Positions 63,401 through 64,000 of a DNA stretch of 64,000 bases are shown piece by piece. Within the stretch, counting starts at the first letter, position 1. Every line of letters begins with the position of its first letter. Origin of the DNA: Bin55 sp963664665 (lineage in GTDB: Bacteria; Pseudomonadota; Gammaproteobacteria; Pseudomonadales; Azotimanducaceae); the NCBI GenBank assembly GCA_963664665.2, contig CAXXMH010000008.1, positions 682,001-746,000 on the forward strand. Direction: 5' to 3'. The notes below the pieces were generated by a model. It did no database searches and was not told the origin of the DNA. It saw only the letters and a program-made list of their open reading frames with translations. A program made the position numbers and the translations under genes.

Positions 63401-64000
63401 CACAGGCGCTTGTGGATCGTGCGCTGCTCTGGATGCACGAACAGGAAATCATCACGCTGAATCGTGGTCTGACCGTATTCCGACCCGCCATGACACTGCG
63501 TGTGAAGCGTGACGGAAGCACGTTTACAGTTGCTGATTTCGAGCCACTACAACAGCACTATTTAGAGAAGACGGCACAAGTCCACGTAGTCGCAGAGTAC
63601 GCGCGTTTAGGTTTGGATGACATTACGCTAGCGTTGCGACTCACCATGGACTACTTTGAGCTGGACAACGAAGCGTTTATCGAGAAGTGGTTCAAGGGGC
63701 AAGAACGTGCCATGCGACGCGAGACGCTACCGAACCACTACGACGAAATCGTCACAGGGTTAGCAAACCGTGTTCAAGAGCGAATCGTGGCGGATGAGCG
63801 AGAACGTACCAATGTGCTGGTGCTCGCAGGACCAGGTTCTGGTAAGACCCGTGTCCTTGTGCACCGAATCGCCTACCTGATCCGTGTACGGCGGGAAGCG
63901 GCAGATCGAATCTTGGCGTTGACATACAACCGACATGCTGCTGTGCAAGTTCGTCGACGCTTGAACGACCTTGTCGGTGCAGACGCGCGTGGCGTCAACG
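60451..64000 (+). CDS. DEDD exonuclease-RecQ helicase-UvrD helicase fusion, partial
   Basis: The frame opens at an ATG (60451) and is still open at the window end (1183 codons seen). Residues about 20-180 form a DnaQ-like DEDD 3'-5' exonuclease: SLDLEG, GHNILEHDLPLIAKYAP and NDPLLDAELTLELLADI. Residues about 310-660 form a RecQ-type superfamily 2 helicase: Walker A LPTGSGKSLCYQLP, DEAHCLSKWGHDFRPDY, CLTATAKQDV, ATNAFGMGIDKPDV and QEAGRAGRDG. A region of about 450 residues with winged-helix-like parts follows. Near residue 1125 a UvrD-type superfamily 1 domain begins: VLVLAGPGSGKTRVLVHRIAYLI, then RILALTYNRHAA. Such triple fusions suggest DNA repair or anti-phage action. The C-terminus is outside the window. 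Confidence 0.88.
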   Translation, partial: MTTERWSDSKAIRHRLEERLFRRVVSLDLEGKTSISAIGAVRTDNSSTFAWKGRRGELRQALLELDSFVEGANYLVGHNILEHDLPLIAKYAPDLNLLRFPVVDTLYLSPLARPANPYHHLVKQYKEPGLERSQINDPLLDAELTLELLADILDELEAKDPDLLASWHALLAIELPRSAFDGLFRRIRGANVTPTVSEAIPIIETQLAARGCPNSARAIARKANEHALSLIYLLAWLPVSGGNSIIPPYVEHRFHPSVLADRLRDTHCGAQDCPWCQDRLNLTVALKRWFGHDEFRAYPTDLDGNSLQKVITEKHLAKKHVLGILPTGSGKSLCYQLPALMRFEATGGLTVVISPLVALMADQVAAMQRNGINCVTTINGLISGPERKKALTDIRFGDIGIVLVAPEQLRNVSFRNAIAGRRIVGWVLDEAHCLSKWGHDFRPDYRYVARYINEHHADQPAPILCLTATAKQDVIDEIRSHFEESLNAKLEVIDGGAERTNLEFIVTPTTNAQRIEHIHQAIGDALGRVSSGGAIVYCATKRSTEETAEALIQRGVRARHFHSGLTPEEKREVQNEFHDGRIEAVVATNAFGMGIDKPDVRTVVHAEIPGSLENYLQEAGRAGRDGKRAYCLLLFAEEDPEKQFSLTARSRLERRDIQAVLRAIRRLDSQRRRHSDDQEQAVVATSGEILIEDKDGDFERDSATDDDRVRTAIAWLEDAKLMTRDENRTSVFPSSLRVKNVGEAIKRIDQESKRFEIRNDERLRMGDVVKKLAQADPDIGITTDELMNECGCTLSQLRTTFSNLESFGIAINDITITVYVHEGVENNSQRRFEMAKELEQAMIGALREEAPDQAIDEWTTLGLRILSQRLREQGFENPMPERLVRLLRSIATDGRDEPDSTRSLEIRSRDLDTVRVRLRRNWDQIEDRASRRRDGAERLLSHLRGKIKSGVRGVDLLVETTYSQLEKCIREDVEFTESLRNRNAQALVDRALLWMHEQEIITLNRGLTVFRPAMTLRVKRDGSTFTVADFEPLQQHYLEKTAQVHVVAEYARLGLDDITLALRLTMDYFELDNEAFIEKWFKGQERAMRRETLPNHYDEIVTGLANRVQERIVADERERTNVLVLAGPGSGKTRVLVHRIAYLIRVRREAADRILALTYNRHAAVQVRRRLNDLVGADARGVN

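Overview
The window reads as chromosomal DNA of a free-living, probably marine or sediment gammaproteobacterium that I cannot place further. The evidence is the conserved Pseudomonas-like gene order gshB-tonB-algH-ruvX ... yggS-proC-yggT-metX, a TonB-dependent receptor, an autotransporter and several outer-membrane-type lipoproteins. Many genes appear to use TTG or GTG starts. I found no tRNA, rRNA or CRISPR array.

Layout. (1) 1-5614, minus strand: a compact housekeeping operon for glutathione, proline and methionine synthesis, PLP homeostasis and Holliday-junction resolution, with several 4-base stop/start overlaps. (2) 5653-9139, minus strand: DyP peroxidase, cytoplasmic sulfatase and phytanoyl-CoA dioxygenase-like oxygenase. 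(3) About 9140-15136: an accessory island, AT-richer by eye. It holds a winged-helix gene split by a complete ISKra4-type element with 24-bp inverted ends and a 9-bp target duplication. It also holds a second winged-helix gene with the same C-terminal domain and a winged-helix/HEPN (putative RNase toxin) gene. This is the best candidate here for an undescribed system. (4) 15137-22342: acyl-CoA dehydrogenase, an OFA-type MFS transporter / HAMP sensor / periplasmic binding protein cluster, a GSAM-like aminotransferase, and a second PhyH-like oxygenase lacking the usual carboxylate ligand.

(5) 22662-46074: mostly exported proteins. These are tandem four-cysteine secreted paralogues, a beta-propeller/cytochrome c lipoprotein, an amidohydrolase, a sigma factor with a long C-terminal extension, a 1988-residue autotransporter, a HAD phosphatase, a TonB receptor, an LVIVD lipoprotein and an FG-GAP protein. 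(6) 46223-47873: a complete IS1182-like element. (7) 47952-53357: an ABC-2 permease/M1-like fusion without a visible zinc motif, a Sel1-like protein and a small lipoprotein. (8) 53569-59106: a giant secreted metzincin with thrombospondin type-3 and FG-GAP repeats. (9) 59482-64000: a HicB/HicA pair followed by a DEDD exonuclease-RecQ-UvrD fusion that runs off the window.

Functionally the window combines a stable core operon, a set of catabolic and oxygenase genes, and a large investment in surface proteins built from beta-propellers, calcium-binding repeats and cadherin/Ig-like repeats. Two defence- or conflict-type loci (winged-helix/HEPN and HicBA-RecQ/UvrD) and two recent-looking insertion sequences are inserted among them. 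All identifications rest on reading motifs by eye; no database search was run.
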